A DNA stretch of 64,000 nucleotides, from positions 124,001 through 188,000 of the forward strand of contig JANBRJ010000009.1 of assembly GCA_027577595.1 (NCBI GenBank). The letters run 5' to 3'. The DNA comes from Coemansia sp. RSA 487. Lineage: Eukaryota; Kickxellomycota; Kickxellomycetes; Kickxellales; Kickxellaceae. The position numbers were made by a program, and so were the translations under genes. This document shows positions 30,539-43,145 of this stretch, one piece after another. Numbering within the stretch: the first letter of the stretch is position 1; every line of letters starts with the position of its first letter. A model generated the notes under the pieces. The model did not search any database, was not told the DNA's origin, and saw only the letters and a program-made list of their open reading frames with translations.

Positions 30539-31577
30539 TTATTTCTTGACCCAAGGATAGTCAAAGCTCCGGCTCTTTAGGCGCCACAAACGCTTCTTGT
30601 TTCCCTTGACGGCATGCGTCATCCACTCCTCGGAGCAATACTTGGCCTTGAACTGCGAAATGAACGCCGGATCCCAGAGCTCGCTCGCAATGCCCAAGTC
30701 CTTGCAACAGCGAACAAGCGCGTTTGACTTGCATCCTTCAGTGGCTGTCGCAAGGCCGCTCTGGTCAAAGAACTCCTGCTCGCCGCGCGCCTGTGAGATG
30801 AAGCGACCAAGGCAGATAAGCGCGTACTCGCGCGACAGATTGCGTCCAGAGACAGAGTGCGCACCGCGGGGCACCAGGCCCCAGCCGCCAGGACCGAAGG
30901 CGCGGTTGAGGATGCGCCGGTACTTGATTTCGGGGAGATACAAAAGGCCATCGGGCTTGATCTCGATCTCGTTTTCCGCAACCGGCGCCAGCAGAACGTC
31001 AATGATGCGTTGCTCGAACGGGGCAATAGCCATTCCTTGGAACGACGTCGACCACTGGTGGTCTTCGTAGCCCTCCGAGGAGTTGAAAAGACTGGTGCCA
31101 AGCTCGCCAACCTCGATTTCGTTATTTCCCTCCGGGCCATCTTCAGTTGTCTTTGTGTTGGCTGCGGTGCTCTGAGGCGTAGTTTCGGCCGTTCTGGCAA
31201 ATGTGCTAGGGCTTGCGCTCGTGCTGCTGCTGCTGCTGGCGGGTTTGGTGACTTTACTGGCGCTGCTGTTATATCTCTGAGTGTTGTACGAACTAGCCGT
31301 TGCGACGCGCTTGGCATCCATCGACTGGCGAGAAACCGAAATGCTGCGCTGCTGCTGGAGCCGGGAAAATGCCTGTGTGGATCTCACATAGCTGGAGGGT
31401 GCTCTGGATGCCTACAGATAGAGAGTTCAGTGGGTCGTTTTACTTTACCAGTGTGGTTGGTGTTAGTGACGGCAAGCAAAATAGCGACTAGTTGGTGTAA
31501 CAAATGCGTTTCTCTTATTTCCAACTCACCTTTGCGATAAAGGCGCTGTTCCCAGCCATACGACGTATTGCGGACAT
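30539..31577 (-). CDS. MGM101: Mitochondrial genome maintenance protein MGM101
   Basis: Mitochondrial DNA repair/recombination protein related to Rad52-type annealases. Exon 1 (31577-31530: [16 protein letters not shown]) ends in GTGAGT. Exon 2 (31411-30539) follows CTGTAG; the intron is 118 nt and the product 306 residues. The presequence is Arg/Ser-rich. The conserved core starts at about 125 ([14 protein letters not shown]) and continues through [73 protein letters not shown] and the [10 protein letters not shown] end. It ends in a basic C-terminus. Tail-to-tail with RPS6 (193 bp between stops). Confidence 0.95.
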
Positions 31578-32136
31578 ATGCATACTTTTTTACAGATAAA
31601 TAAACAGAATGCACTTCTTGTTGGCTCCTACTGAATCACAAACGGTAGATTGCAAAGTTAATTTAGACCAAAGAAAAGCAAAGGAAGCCAACTGAACTTG
31701 AAGTTGGTTTTGCCTTTGGCTGTGTCCACTGCTTTTTTCTCCAGCTTATGAGAGCATTTTTACGCTTTAAAGCCCCCAATTTTCACAGTTTAATCTCAAC
31801 CAACCAAAACAACAGGCTTGGATCAAGAAAAAGTGCTGGATTCAGATCACCTTTCAATTCTCACCAAAACTTTGGAACCCAAAAGATGTTTGTTTTTGCT
31901 TCAACAGTCGTTCTTCCATTACAATTCAACGGACCAAACAAGAAAAAGCAAAAGTCAAAGACAGCTAGAGAAAAAGGCAGAAAAAGTAGGAGGGTATGCT
32001 GGCCACCGTGTAAGAAGGGGAATAAGGTAAAGGAAAAGAAAACAGTCCTTGGGCCTTATCTCCGCCACCGCCTTGGTGCACAGCATAGCGGGATAACGAC
32101 ACAGGTAATTTTGCTGCTGTCGCTTATGTTTGCCGC
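31578..32136. other. Intergenic between MGM101 start and actin stop
   Basis: 559 bp containing the MGM101 promoter and actin 3' flank. No gene recognised. An open frame at 31748-32140 is not protein-like. Confidence 0.45.
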
Positions 32137-33851
<1,715 letters not shown>

Positions 33852-34807
33852 GTTGATAGAGTGTTAGATACAAGTAAGATAAAAAAGATAAAGCACGCAG
33901 AACGCAATTGCCTAGGCAGATGAGAAAATGAAAAATATAACGGACAAGCCAAACTATGAAAAAGAGTGGAAAATAATCAACAAGAGAAGCAAAGAGAACA
34001 GAAGAGAAGAGGGAGAGAGAGAATCAACCATTCTTGTATGCTGCAGAAGAGTGGGCCACTCTCTCTTCACCACGGCTTGGAGAGTTTGCTTCGTTTTGTT
34101 GCCACGAAAAAGCAGCTTTTTTTTGCCCCTCCTCCTTATTTCTCACATAGCTCTTTCTATCAAGGCAAAACGACCCGTTGCAGTGTTTGCGTTTAGTCTT
34201 TTTGGCTTGGGTCACCCGCACAACTTCCTCTTTGCTCCACAGCACAAAGAACCCACCTGTCAAAAAAAAAGTCTCGCCTGTTTTTCGTTGCCTTTTTCTC
34301 CTTTATCAGCTTTCGCCAAGGCCAAGCCCAGCTCTTGGCTGTTCTTTCTGAACCACCATCACCCACAAAAACAATTTTTTTGCGGAGTAGGGGAAAATCG
34401 AGAAAAGTGAGCTGCAGCTTGGTTTGCAGGTGGTGGCTGTCCTGTTTCTGTTTTGATCGCATTAAATTTCAGCTCAGCAACCGTTGTGCTTCGTTTCACA
34501 CAGCATCACAGAAGCTCTCTTCCTCACACAGCCCTGCTTTCCAGCAGCAATCTCAAGGAGTAGATGACTGAGATCTTGTCACGCCTAAAGCTCTGATACA
34601 AAGACGACACCTCTAGAACATCAGCCATGACCACCTGCACGTGTCGCCGAGCCAAGCGGTTGTGTATTGGCAGAAATCAGTCTTTTCAAGACAAAAGGAA
34701 ATGGCAGACTCCGTTTTGGAGGAATATGGCCTTTACATCTAAGAAACCCCAGTGCTAGAAATGGTCACACGCACAACAGCTAGACAAAAAGATAAAAAAT
34801 ATAATGG
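33852..34807. promoter_or_regulatory. Actin upstream region (956 bp)
   Basis: Between the actin start and the VPS8 stop, both on the minus strand. It is rich in poly-purine blocks on the plus strand (pyrimidine-rich in the transcribed direction), as in promoters of highly expressed fungal genes. Open frames here (for example 33928-34410) have no protein-like composition. A 5' UTR intron cannot be excluded. Confidence 0.5.
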
Positions 34808-37800
34808 CTAGACAGCAACGGCCTGCCGCTGGTGTGGCCCCGTATGCCGCGACGGTTGCTGCTCGTCGCTGTCACGCTCCCAGCCCACACACTGCAGGCA
34901 TTCAGGCAACATTTGCCCGTGCTCGTCGCTACCACCAGCAGAAGCAATGGCTGCGGGCTTGGCGCCTCTGCCTGCCAAGCATGGCCGGTGGTACCCGTGG
35001 CCGCACTTGAACAAGACGATCTGGCGGCGGTGCTCCTCGGCATTGGTGCTGCTACTGGCGGCGGTGCTGGTGCTTAAAAACTTGTCATATGTAACCGATG
35101 CGCTGCGCAGCTTGAGCCACTGGAGCTGCGTGCTCTTGTCCTCGAACACATGCAGATCAAGAACACGCAGCGCGTTGGTCTCAAAGTACTGCCCCAGCTG
35201 CTTGCGCCAGCCAGCCAGGCACTGGCTCCGCCGCTGATCGACAAACAGTCGCTCGCCGCACTCGGTGCAGCACAGGTCATCGTAGTCGCGCTGCTTGCCA
35301 AGCAACGCACGGCCGCTAGGGGCGGCACCAGAAGCAGCAGTTACAGCAGAGGAGAGGCCTACATTACCTGTTGCTGCAACCCGCCATCCTTGCTTTTGCG
35401 ACCGCAGCAGCTGGCCAAACGTGGTAAACAGGTCGTAGTCCACAAGTACGTTGGTCAGTGCCATGAGTTGCGCCTCAGTCTTGTATGCGCCAACAGCCAC
35501 GCCCAGAAGATGCTGCATCTCGGCAATATCAAGTGAACGACCAGCAGCGCTTGACGAACGAGCAATGTCCGCCTTGGCGGATTCGCCATCGTCGGTAGAG
35601 CTAGTGGTTCCCGATGCAATCAGCTGCTGGATGATGCTGCGCAGCGATATGAACGACGAGGCTGGCGACGCAGCAAAGATCAGTGCATCAAGCACACCCT
35701 GGAGCATCCATCGCTGGCGCTTCAACACCAACTGCCACGCTTCACGCGTCTGCGCAAGAGCTGTCGCGTACAAGCCGTCGAGTGTACGATTTGTGGTGTG
35801 TAGGTATCCGAGTGTCTGCTGCAACAGTGCCAGCCACAGGTCGCAGAGCTGCGAGCTCACCATGGACCTGTAACTGTCTTTCTCGTGGTTCTCAAGATGG
35901 CTATGCGCCGGCGGCGGTGTGGCCAAGTCCTTGCTCAGCTTCGACTGGGCCGACTTACACACATCGATGCAGCTTGCAATATTGCGTGCTGCTGCGTCCA
36001 AGTGCTCGATAAGCCGCTCGCGGTCGACCTCACCCAACACAGCTGGTTCTGGCACCAAAGCGCCTGCAGGTACCGGCACAGCAGCTCGGATGATCTCGAT
36101 CTCTTTGTCCGCTTGTCCGAGCAATGTCTGAAGCGCACCCGAAAAATCGCCCAGCCGAACAAGTGCCCACACAAGACCGTCACCCACATTGTGCTCGGTG
36201 CAAATCGACCGCACATACGAGAGCCTAAACGGCTCAGGGCTCAGGTCGGCATTCTGCCTCAGATAGCGAAGAACGCTGCCCGGGCTGTATGTGCACATCA
36301 GCTCCAGATAGCGCTCATGGTACTTTTGCGGATACTTGCTCGATTTTTCAGAGTTATCGGGAACAAGCGACAAGAACGGATAAACAACAATATGCTGTTC
36401 CTCCGACAGCCCAATGTCTGGCGGCAGCCGCTCGTCGCCGGCAGAAAGCGCGTGCGCGGCTGCTTGTGCCTGTGTTTGCAGCTGGGGGCTCCGCGAAAGT
36501 GCATCTGGGATTGGATCGAGCAGTGCACGAAGGTAAGCGAACTGCGACTGCTGATGCTCGGCAAGCGCCTCGATAAGAGTATTGTGCCCCAGCGCTGGCA
36601 TCACTTCAACAGCATCAGCAAGACTCTCAGCATCGATGTCGGCGAGCTCCCTGGCATGGCTCTGCACGAAGCGCGTAGCTCCAGTAAGTGCGCTGGCGTC
36701 CTTGCTTGTTGCAAGCTCTTTAATTGCCGGAAACACTGATCGGTGGTATGCGTATTCCGGGTGTTCAAGATACGTGCACAGAGCCAGCTCGTACTCACCC
36801 TGCATGCGATATATGTGCTCCAGTACCCGGAAGAACCCTGCTGCGCGTGAGCTGTCGATATAATCGGCGTACGATTGCGGCGGATTCAGTTTCAGAATCA
36901 TTTCAAACGCATACTCACGCTCGCTACGTGTCGAGGCATCGTCCAAATGTAGCAGAATATCGGCCCACTCTGCTATAGTCTCGTCCTTGAGGAACACAAG
37001 CGGGAACCGCGTGGTGTACAGTGCAATTGCAAAACTGGACAGTAGTCCGACCTGCCGCCTTGTCAGCGCTACACATTTGTCCAGCTCAACGGCCTTTGCC
37101 AACATAAATATTGTATCGACAACGATCTGAAGGAACGACTTGACCTGGCTGGCACGACGCAATGAGCGTTCACTGGCCCTGTGGTTCGACTCCGACACAG
37201 GCTTTACAATAATGTTGATATAGTCCATAAATGGGTCGCTGAGGACATGTCTGAGCAAAAACAGAAGTCGGTCGGTGTTCAGATCTGCCAACGCCAGCAA
37301 CGTTGCAAATGTGCTGTCGATATCGTTTGGGGGCTGGTTGGTGTCGATAGGCGGGAACAGCAGCTCACAGATAAGCTTGCTATATTTCTCTGCGCGCTGC
37401 TGAGGTAAGATGGCCATTCCGTCAGGGTAATACCGTCCGCGGATAACCATGTCGAGGTAGTCGAACACCACCACCTCAGCAGTTTCATCGCCAAAAATAA
37501 CCAAGGAGCTCGTCGAGGCTGCCGTTTCCTGCGTCTCTGCAACATCTTGTGCAGAAGAATCTCCGCTGCCCTGCCGTCTCGACGCCTTCGCGGCTTCCAC
37601 TATGCTGGTGATCGGCGCTAGAGGGTCGCCCATGCTGAGCCAAACACGCGCAAATGTCCGCCACAGGTGGTGCTGGCGACATGTGCTCAGCACACGGTCA
37701 ATGTCAAACTCGCCCGGCGAAAGCCGTAAACTCATAAGTATCTCTCCAAGCCTGCGCACCAGCTGCGGCGTGGTCGCGTAGCTGTCAACCATGGCATTGA

Positions 37801-39595
37801 GAACCTGCGGAGGCAGCCGCTCAATCTGCCCACTAAGTATAAACGGCTCGATCACCTCAAGGAACATGCGTAGCCTTGCTGGATCCGCTAGATAGTAGTC
37901 GAACAAGTCGCCAAACAGAAACTGCTGGTTGTCGATTGACAAGCAAGCCTCGACGCATACCGAGGCTAAGGCGCGCGTGGACGCATCGCTGTGCTGCTGA
38001 TCTGGTGCGCCCACAAATGTGTGGCTCAGCGCACTGTGCATCAGTTCGACCACTTTGCTTCCAACAAGTCGCTCTCTCCGCTTTGCGTTCTTATCACCGA
38101 CGCGTCGCGACTGCGGGAGCCCGACGACGATCTGGCCAGTGCGTGCCTGGTAGAATCCGGCTGCCAGTGTGATCGCATCAATAAAGTCGTGCTGGTCAAC
38201 CAAAAGCGCCAGCCGCTCCGTCCATGTCAGCAGACGCCCAGTGTAAACTGCCGACGCACCACACATTGCAAACATGCGCCGTTTGTAGACACTCATCACT
38301 TGTGCGTATGATGGCTCTGCCTCGATTCCTGTGGCCAGCGTAGTCCACGGCTGGCCAGCGATATAGCTAGGAGGTGATTTGCATATCTCCGTCTCTTGTA
38401 GCTGCTCTATTTCGAGAACGAAGATGCGCTGGCTCTGCGTCATGTACAAGATAGTTTCAGCGTCGATCCACCGACATATAGCCACATCTTCTATCGCAGT
38501 CCACTCAATCTCCCGCTCGAATCTTACCCGAGATGGTGCGCCGTTCATGGCTGCACCGTTTGCAGCTACCTCATAATCGGGCTGAATGGATAGCACGTGT
38601 ATGTTTGATCCCCATGAGAATGCCAGCATTGGTAGCGCATATTCTGATTCGGCTGGATCAGTGGCCGTAGCTGGTCTTTTGTGCTTTAGTGCAGGGAGCC
38701 ATGCAATGCTTCCAGCATATGGTCGTTTCGAAAACTTGCGCTTCAAAATGCCAGTAGTGTTTGGTTGTTGTTGCTGTTGTTGCTGCTGCTGTTGCTGCTG
38801 CCGTTGCTGCTGCTGCTTCTGCTGCTGGTAGCTCAGCCGGAACTGCTGCTCAACTCCATGCTGTGTTTTCAGTACTGTAGCATGGGAGCTGGTTAGCACA
38901 GCTACAAGGCCAATCTCGTCCAGTGGAGATTCATACGTTCCACATGGTAGAGACGCAACCTCAAACAAAATGCTGGCACCGTTCTCAGGCGCAGCCAGCC
39001 AAACAGTGCTTATGGTGGTTATAAGGCGCCTAACTATATGGTGGTAAAGCACATGGCCGCCGGCGCTGCTGCTAAAGTACCTGTGCTTGCTCTTTCCGAT
39101 AAACCCAACTGAGGTTATTGCCGTGCCTAGCGGATGGCCTACAGCGTCGGGGCTGTCGCCAGGCTGCACTGGACGCGACACCGACACCGTCGTGCCCTTG
39201 GCCCAGTCCCACACAACCACGTGTCCCCGTGAGTAGCCGGCAATCAGAGCCAAAAGGTCTGCCGAAAACGCCAGTGCTGAGACGGATCCATAGGTGGCGG
39301 TTGCTTGTGATCCAAGGATAGCCTTCACGCGGCCCAAATAGTCCCCAAGAACAATAGCACCGCTATCGGTGCCAAATACCACGTAGTCTCCCATGAGCGA
39401 TGCTGTAATCGACCCAAACTGGCCCACAAGCTCCGGCACCTTTGCCGACAGGTCTGTAAGATGTCGCCAGCTAAAGTATTCGGTGGTGCATTGCGCTGGA
39501 GTCGTGCTCAGATTCGCAATGCGGTTTTCGTACTCCCCTTCAGGGGTTGGCTCAGGGGCCGAGAAGGGCGTTGAAGATGGCGAGTCAGGTTCCAT
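34808..39595 (-). CDS. VPS8: CORVET subunit VPS8
   Basis: Large tethering subunit that binds the endosomal Rab5/Vps21 GTPase within CORVET. 1595 residues from the ATG at 39595. The frame is open 144 nt further upstream without supporting conservation. The N-terminal beta-propeller (about 55-450) contains FGTDSGAIVLGDYLGRVKAI and the GYSRGHVVVWDWAKG repeat with the following SSAGGHVLYH block, the best-conserved Vps8 signature. Long helical solenoids follow. The C-terminal RING-like finger begins CTECGERLF at about 1440 and ends with FKCGHGYHRPC and CLQC (about 1525-1570), with a long insert between zinc ligands. A polyglutamine tract (Q with a few K/R, about 255-280) lies inside the propeller. 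The human and yeast proteins are 1428 and 1274 residues, so this one is somewhat long. Confidence 0.9.
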   Translation of the reverse strand: MEPDSPSSTPFSAPEPTPEGEYENRIANLSTTPAQCTTEYFSWRHLTDLSAKVPELVGQFGSITASLMGDYVVFGTDSGAIVLGDYLGRVKAILGSQATATYGSVSALAFSADLLALIAGYSRGHVVVWDWAKGTTVSVSRPVQPGDSPDAVGHPLGTAITSVGFIGKSKHRYFSSSAGGHVLYHHIVRRLITTISTVWLAAPENGASILFEVASLPCGTYESPLDEIGLVAVLTSSHATVLKTQHGVEQQFRLSYQQQKQQQQRQQQQQQQQQQQQPNTTGILKRKFSKRPYAGSIAWLPALKHKRPATATDPAESEYALPMLAFSWGSNIHVLSIQPDYEVAANGAAMNGAPSRVRFEREIEWTAIEDVAICRWIDAETILYMTQSQRIFVLEIEQLQETEICKSPPSYIAGQPWTTLATGIEAEPSYAQVMSVYKRRMFAMCGASAVYTGRLLTWTERLALLVDQHDFIDAITLAAGFYQARTGQIVVGLPQSRRVGDKNAKRRERLVGSKVVELMHSALSHTFVGAPDQQHSDASTRALASVCVEACLSIDNQQFLFGDLFDYYLADPARLRMFLEVIEPFILSGQIERLPPQVLNAMVDSYATTPQLVRRLGEILMSLRLSPGEFDIDRVLSTCRQHHLWRTFARVWLSMGDPLAPITSIVEAAKASRRQGSGDSSAQDVAETQETAASTSSLVIFGDETAEVVVFDYLDMVIRGRYYPDGMAILPQQRAEKYSKLICELLFPPIDTNQPPNDIDSTFATLLALADLNTDRLLFLLRHVLSDPFMDYINIIVKPVSESNHRASERSLRRASQVKSFLQIVVDTIFMLAKAVELDKCVALTRRQVGLLSSFAIALYTTRFPLVFLKDETIAEWADILLHLDDASTRSEREYAFEMILKLNPPQSYADYIDSSRAAGFFRVLEHIYRMQGEYELALCTYLEHPEYAYHRSVFPAIKELATSKDASALTGATRFVQSHARELADIDAESLADAVEVMPALGHNTLIEALAEHQQSQFAYLRALLDPIPDALSRSPQLQTQAQAAAHALSAGDERLPPDIGLSEEQHIVVYPFLSLVPDNSEKSSKYPQKYHERYLELMCTYSPGSVLRYLRQNADLSPEPFRLSYVRSICTEHNVGDGLVWALVRLGDFSGALQTLLGQADKEIEIIRAAVPVPAGALVPEPAVLGEVDRERLIEHLDAAARNIASCIDVCKSAQSKLSKDLATPPPAHSHLENHEKDSYRSMVSSQLCDLWLALLQQTLGYLHTTNRTLDGLYATALAQTREAWQLVLKRQRWMLQGVLDALIFAASPASSFISLRSIIQQLIASGTTSSTDDGESAKADIARSSSAAGRSLDIAEMQHLLGVAVGAYKTEAQLMALTNVLVDYDLFTTFGQLLRSQKQGWRVAATGNVGLSSAVTAASGAAPSGRALLGKQRDYDDLCCTECGERLFVDQRRSQCLAGWRKQLGQYFETNALRVLDLHVFEDKSTQLQWLKLRSASVTYDKFLSTSTAASSSTNAEEHRRQIVLFKCGHGYHRPCLAGRGAKPAAIASAGGSDEHGQMLPECLQCVGWERDSDEQQPSRHTGPHQRQAVAV
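38764..38826 (-). repeat. CAG/CAA polyglutamine tract in VPS8
   Basis: A mixed CTG/TTG run on the plus strand (CAG/CAA in the coding sense), encoding a glutamine-rich loop within the propeller. It is imperfect, with an interrupting CCG and TTC. A likely length-variable site between strains. Confidence 0.8.
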
Positions 39596-40016
39596 CTGCT
39601 GGACGTTTGCTATGCTGCAACAACAAGTCCTTTTTAAAAGTCTAAATAATACACATAAAACGAGAAAAAAGAAAAAAGAATAGGAAATTGAAGGCACAGA
39701 CGGGAAAGCTTTATTCCCCCCCACAATTTTCATCACCATTTCAAGCTGTCTAGAAAGTATCTAAAAAAGGGCATGCGTGGGTTTCAGGACTTTGATCAAT
39801 TTCGCTGCTTGAAATGCGTGATCGCCAAGAATCGAGAAGGGTGGATGCTTCCCGCAGCAATTGCGCCTCTCTCTTTCCTTATTTTTCCCTCGCACTATCT
39901 TTTTTGTCTATTCTAGTCAATATTCTACTATTTCTATCTCACACTGCTGTGACTTTCGCTGTTGTTGTAAATTTCAAAACCTCTCCTTCGTTGCAACCGT
40001 ATTGTCTGTATAGCCC
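39596..40016. promoter_or_regulatory. Divergent promoter of VPS8 (-) and CUL3 (+)
   Basis: 421 bp between the two starts. It carries purine-rich stretches near 39660-39680 and a pyrimidine-rich block at 39870-39960. No gene recognised. Confidence 0.45.
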
Positions 40017-42538
40017 ATGTCCTTTGTCAATAAACGACCAGGCGGTCGAATTTTACCCGTCAGGCGTCTGGTAAGTGCTCCGTCTGACTTTGAGCCAGCA
40101 TGGTTTATCTTTTTTTTATCGTTGATACCACATACCCTCAGACGCTTTCAAAGTACAGCTTACCACTAAACAACTACCGTTTTCCTATCTCAACAATATA
40201 GACACCCCATATCGACCCGCACAAGCAATTCGAAAAGCTAGCAACAGCAATTGGCGAAATCTACAAGCACAACTCGTCACAGCTGCTGTTTGAAGAGCTA
40301 TACCGCATAGGATACAACCTTGTGCTAAGTAAGAATGGGCCGCTCGTGTACGATGGCGTCAAGGCAGTTCTCGAAGCGCACTTGATCGACTGTGTCCACA
40401 AGGACATTTTGAAACACATAGAGACGGCAAGCGCATCACCAACGATTGCCAACAACGAAGCGCTTTTGTCTAGCGTGCGCATGCTTTGGAGCGAGCATGT
40501 AACGGCTATGCTGATCATCAAAGATATCCTTATGTATGTGGACAAAGTGTATGTAGAGAATGCACATTTGCTGTCGGTGTATGAGATGGGGATGGGTGTG
40601 TTCAGGGATAAAGTGCTCCTTGCTTCCAACGGCAGGTTAAACGCCGGGATGAAGAAGGCTGTCTTGCGCCAAATAGAGTACGAGCGGCACAACAATGAAG
40701 TAAATCGCAGCACACTGCGTAGTATAGTTGACATGTTCGTGGAACTTCTAGATACTGCGCGGCTGCGTCCGTTATATGACACCGTTCTTGAGCCGCAGAT
40801 AATCGCAGAAACCACTGCGTTCTATAGCACAGTAGCAAACAAAAGGATCGCCGAGTTAGGCGCCCCCGAGTACACACGGGCCGCGCATGATGACATTGAC
40901 GCCGAAATGGACAGAGTCGGCGCTTATCTGGTTGCCCAAACCAGCAAACCGCTACGCGATGTTTTGCTAAACGAGCTGATCTTAGAGTATGATGGCAGGA
41001 TACTTTCGATCCCGGACAACGGGCTCGTAAATATGTATGAAAAGCGAGATTTCTCCGGACTGGCAGTGCTGTACAGCCTGTATAGCCAATTGCCATCTTC
41101 GTTCAGCATTCTGCAGGATAGAACCCGCAGCCATATTGCATCGATTGGTAAGAGGCTGGCAGAGTTGCTTGCTGTGCGGCCCGATGACGAATCGCTGACC
41201 AAGGGGAGCGATGGCACTGCACCGCAGACACATGCAGGGACAACAGCAGCCGCACGGACGGCAATGGCCTTGCGCTGGATCCAAGAGCTAATCGCCACTT
41301 ATGACATCTACGATGACTTCGTAGTAAAGTCGTTTGCAGGAAACAAGGCCATGAGGATCGCAATTAACGACGCTTTCATCGGCATCATCAATAACAACGA
41401 CCGTGCGCCCGAGCTACTATCGCTTTATATCGACGACAACATGAAGAGCGGGCTCAAGGGCAAGAGCGAGCAAGAAACAGAGCATGTATTTGAGCGGTCC
41501 ATACTCCTACTCCGCTTTCTCAAAGACAAGGATGCATTTGAGCACTACTACAAGGTGCATTTGGCCCGGCGTCTCCTGTTTGGACGCTGTCTGTCTGACG
41601 ACGCCGAACAGAGCCTTGTATCAAAGCTCAAGATTGAGTGTGGATCGCAGTTTACGCTCAAGCTCGAGGGGATGTTCAAGGACATGCAAACATCTGCCAA
41701 CATGGACTCGCTGTTCAAAGAGTCTCTCGCAAATGGAAGCCTCGGGCTCGACATACAGGTATCTGTACTTACGCCGACGTTCTGGCCAGCACTGGCCACC
41801 TCAACAACCTCCGATAACACAGCCAGAGACAGTAGTCAGCCGCAGTCTCACAAGACCGCGCACAATTCCTTGATCGACATGGCCATCGAAAAATTCACAG
41901 ACTTCTACACCAAGCATCGCTCTGGACGGACGCTTACCTGGCAGCCCAACATGGGGAATGCCGATCTCAAGGTGCGATTCGGCTCCCGTACCCACGAGCT
42001 CAACGTCACCACTTACCAGATGTTTATACTCCTTCTGTTTGCGAAAGATGACGCTGTCATTGAGCTAACAGCCACAGAGATCCAAGAAAAAACGGATATC
42101 CCAAAGGACCTGCTGCCTCGTCTTCTGCAGTCACTGGCATGCGCAAGATACAAGGTGCTCACAAAAACGCCAATGTCGCGCAATATCAGCCAAACAGACA
42201 AGTTCAAGCTTAACATGAGCTTCAAGTCGCCGCAGTATCGCATCCGCATCCCAATGGTTTCCGCCAAGAACAACGTGGAAAATGACAAGGAAAATGCTGC
42301 AACTATGGCTACGATTAGCCAGGAACGCCAATACGCCATTGAGGCCGCCATTGTCCGTATAATGAAAACACGGAAGCAAATGGTGCACGACCAGCTTATC
42401 AACGAAACCATCAACCAGCTCTCATCCCGCTTTATGCCCACATCCAAGACAATCAAGGTGTCCATTGAACGCCTTATTGATCGCGAATACATTGTACGCT
42501 GTCCTAATAACCCAAGGCTTTACAACTATCTAGCATGA
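40017..42538 (+). CDS. CUL3: Cullin-3 type ubiquitin ligase scaffold
   Basis: Scaffold that binds BTB substrate receptors at its N-terminus and Rbx1 at its C-terminus. Exon 1 (40017-40070, MSFVNKRPGGRILPVRRL) ends in GTAAGT; exon 2 starts at 40202 after AATATAG, in phase; the total is 796 residues. The N-terminal helix SSQLLFEELYRIGYNLVL and the repeats (ILKHIETASASPTIANNEAL and others) match cullin-3. The cullin homology domain, with LHLxxR-type HYYKVHLARRLL (about 455-475), is followed by the C-terminal winged helix and the neddylation motif IVRIMKTRKQMVHDQLINE (about 732-750, modified Lys in the MKTRK stretch). It ends in RLYNYLA. Assignment to Cul3 rather than Cul1 or Cul4 rests on the basic N-terminus and FEELYR. 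Confidence 0.9.
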
Positions 42539-43145
42539 TACTCGCAACTGCTACGATGGTTTACATAGAAAGTGTTTTTGCTTTTATGCTTAGAGTATCA
42601 ATATGGTACAAAAGCTAGTAAATACTATTGAGCGAGCAATCTGCTGAGAGTTTTTCTTAACGGCAATGAATCAGACAAGGACGCGGCTTATCTGCACCAA
42701 GTATTTGCAGAGTTAATAGAAATAACATGTTATTTGAACAATTGAAAATATATGGAAAACACAATGGAAAGATATAGAGGATGTTGGTGGTGTAGAAAAA
42801 TAAATGGTGGGTGAATGAGCTAGATGGAAAGTTGAATATACGGCTACTATTGCTGTGGTCACTACTTTTGCGAATAATCCATAGCAGTGGTTTTGTCGAA
42901 AATGCAGAGCAAGAAATGTAGCGAGTTTTTTTTGCAGTTTTGGACAATGCATCTGTGCAAACATCCTGCGATAAAGAAATGTGTGGTTTTACTCGGGTGA
43001 ATTAGAGATGTTTGTGCTGGGGGATACACATGAGCAGATCGGCGGCTCTCTGTTTCTCTCGCTTAACGTATGAAAGGAGAATGTCTTGAAGAAAGGGGTT
43101 TATATGAAGGGTACCTCTTTCTTGATGACTTGTATTTGTGCCCTG
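42539..43145. other. Convergent intergenic region between CUL3 and the white-collar-like gene
   Basis: 607 bp with the 3' flanks of two genes pointing at each other. AT-rich, no gene recognised. Confidence 0.5.

Noticed and set aside
33928-34571. Overlapping open frames in the actin upstream region.
   Set aside because: They come from poly-purine/poly-pyrimidine tracts. No conserved protein.
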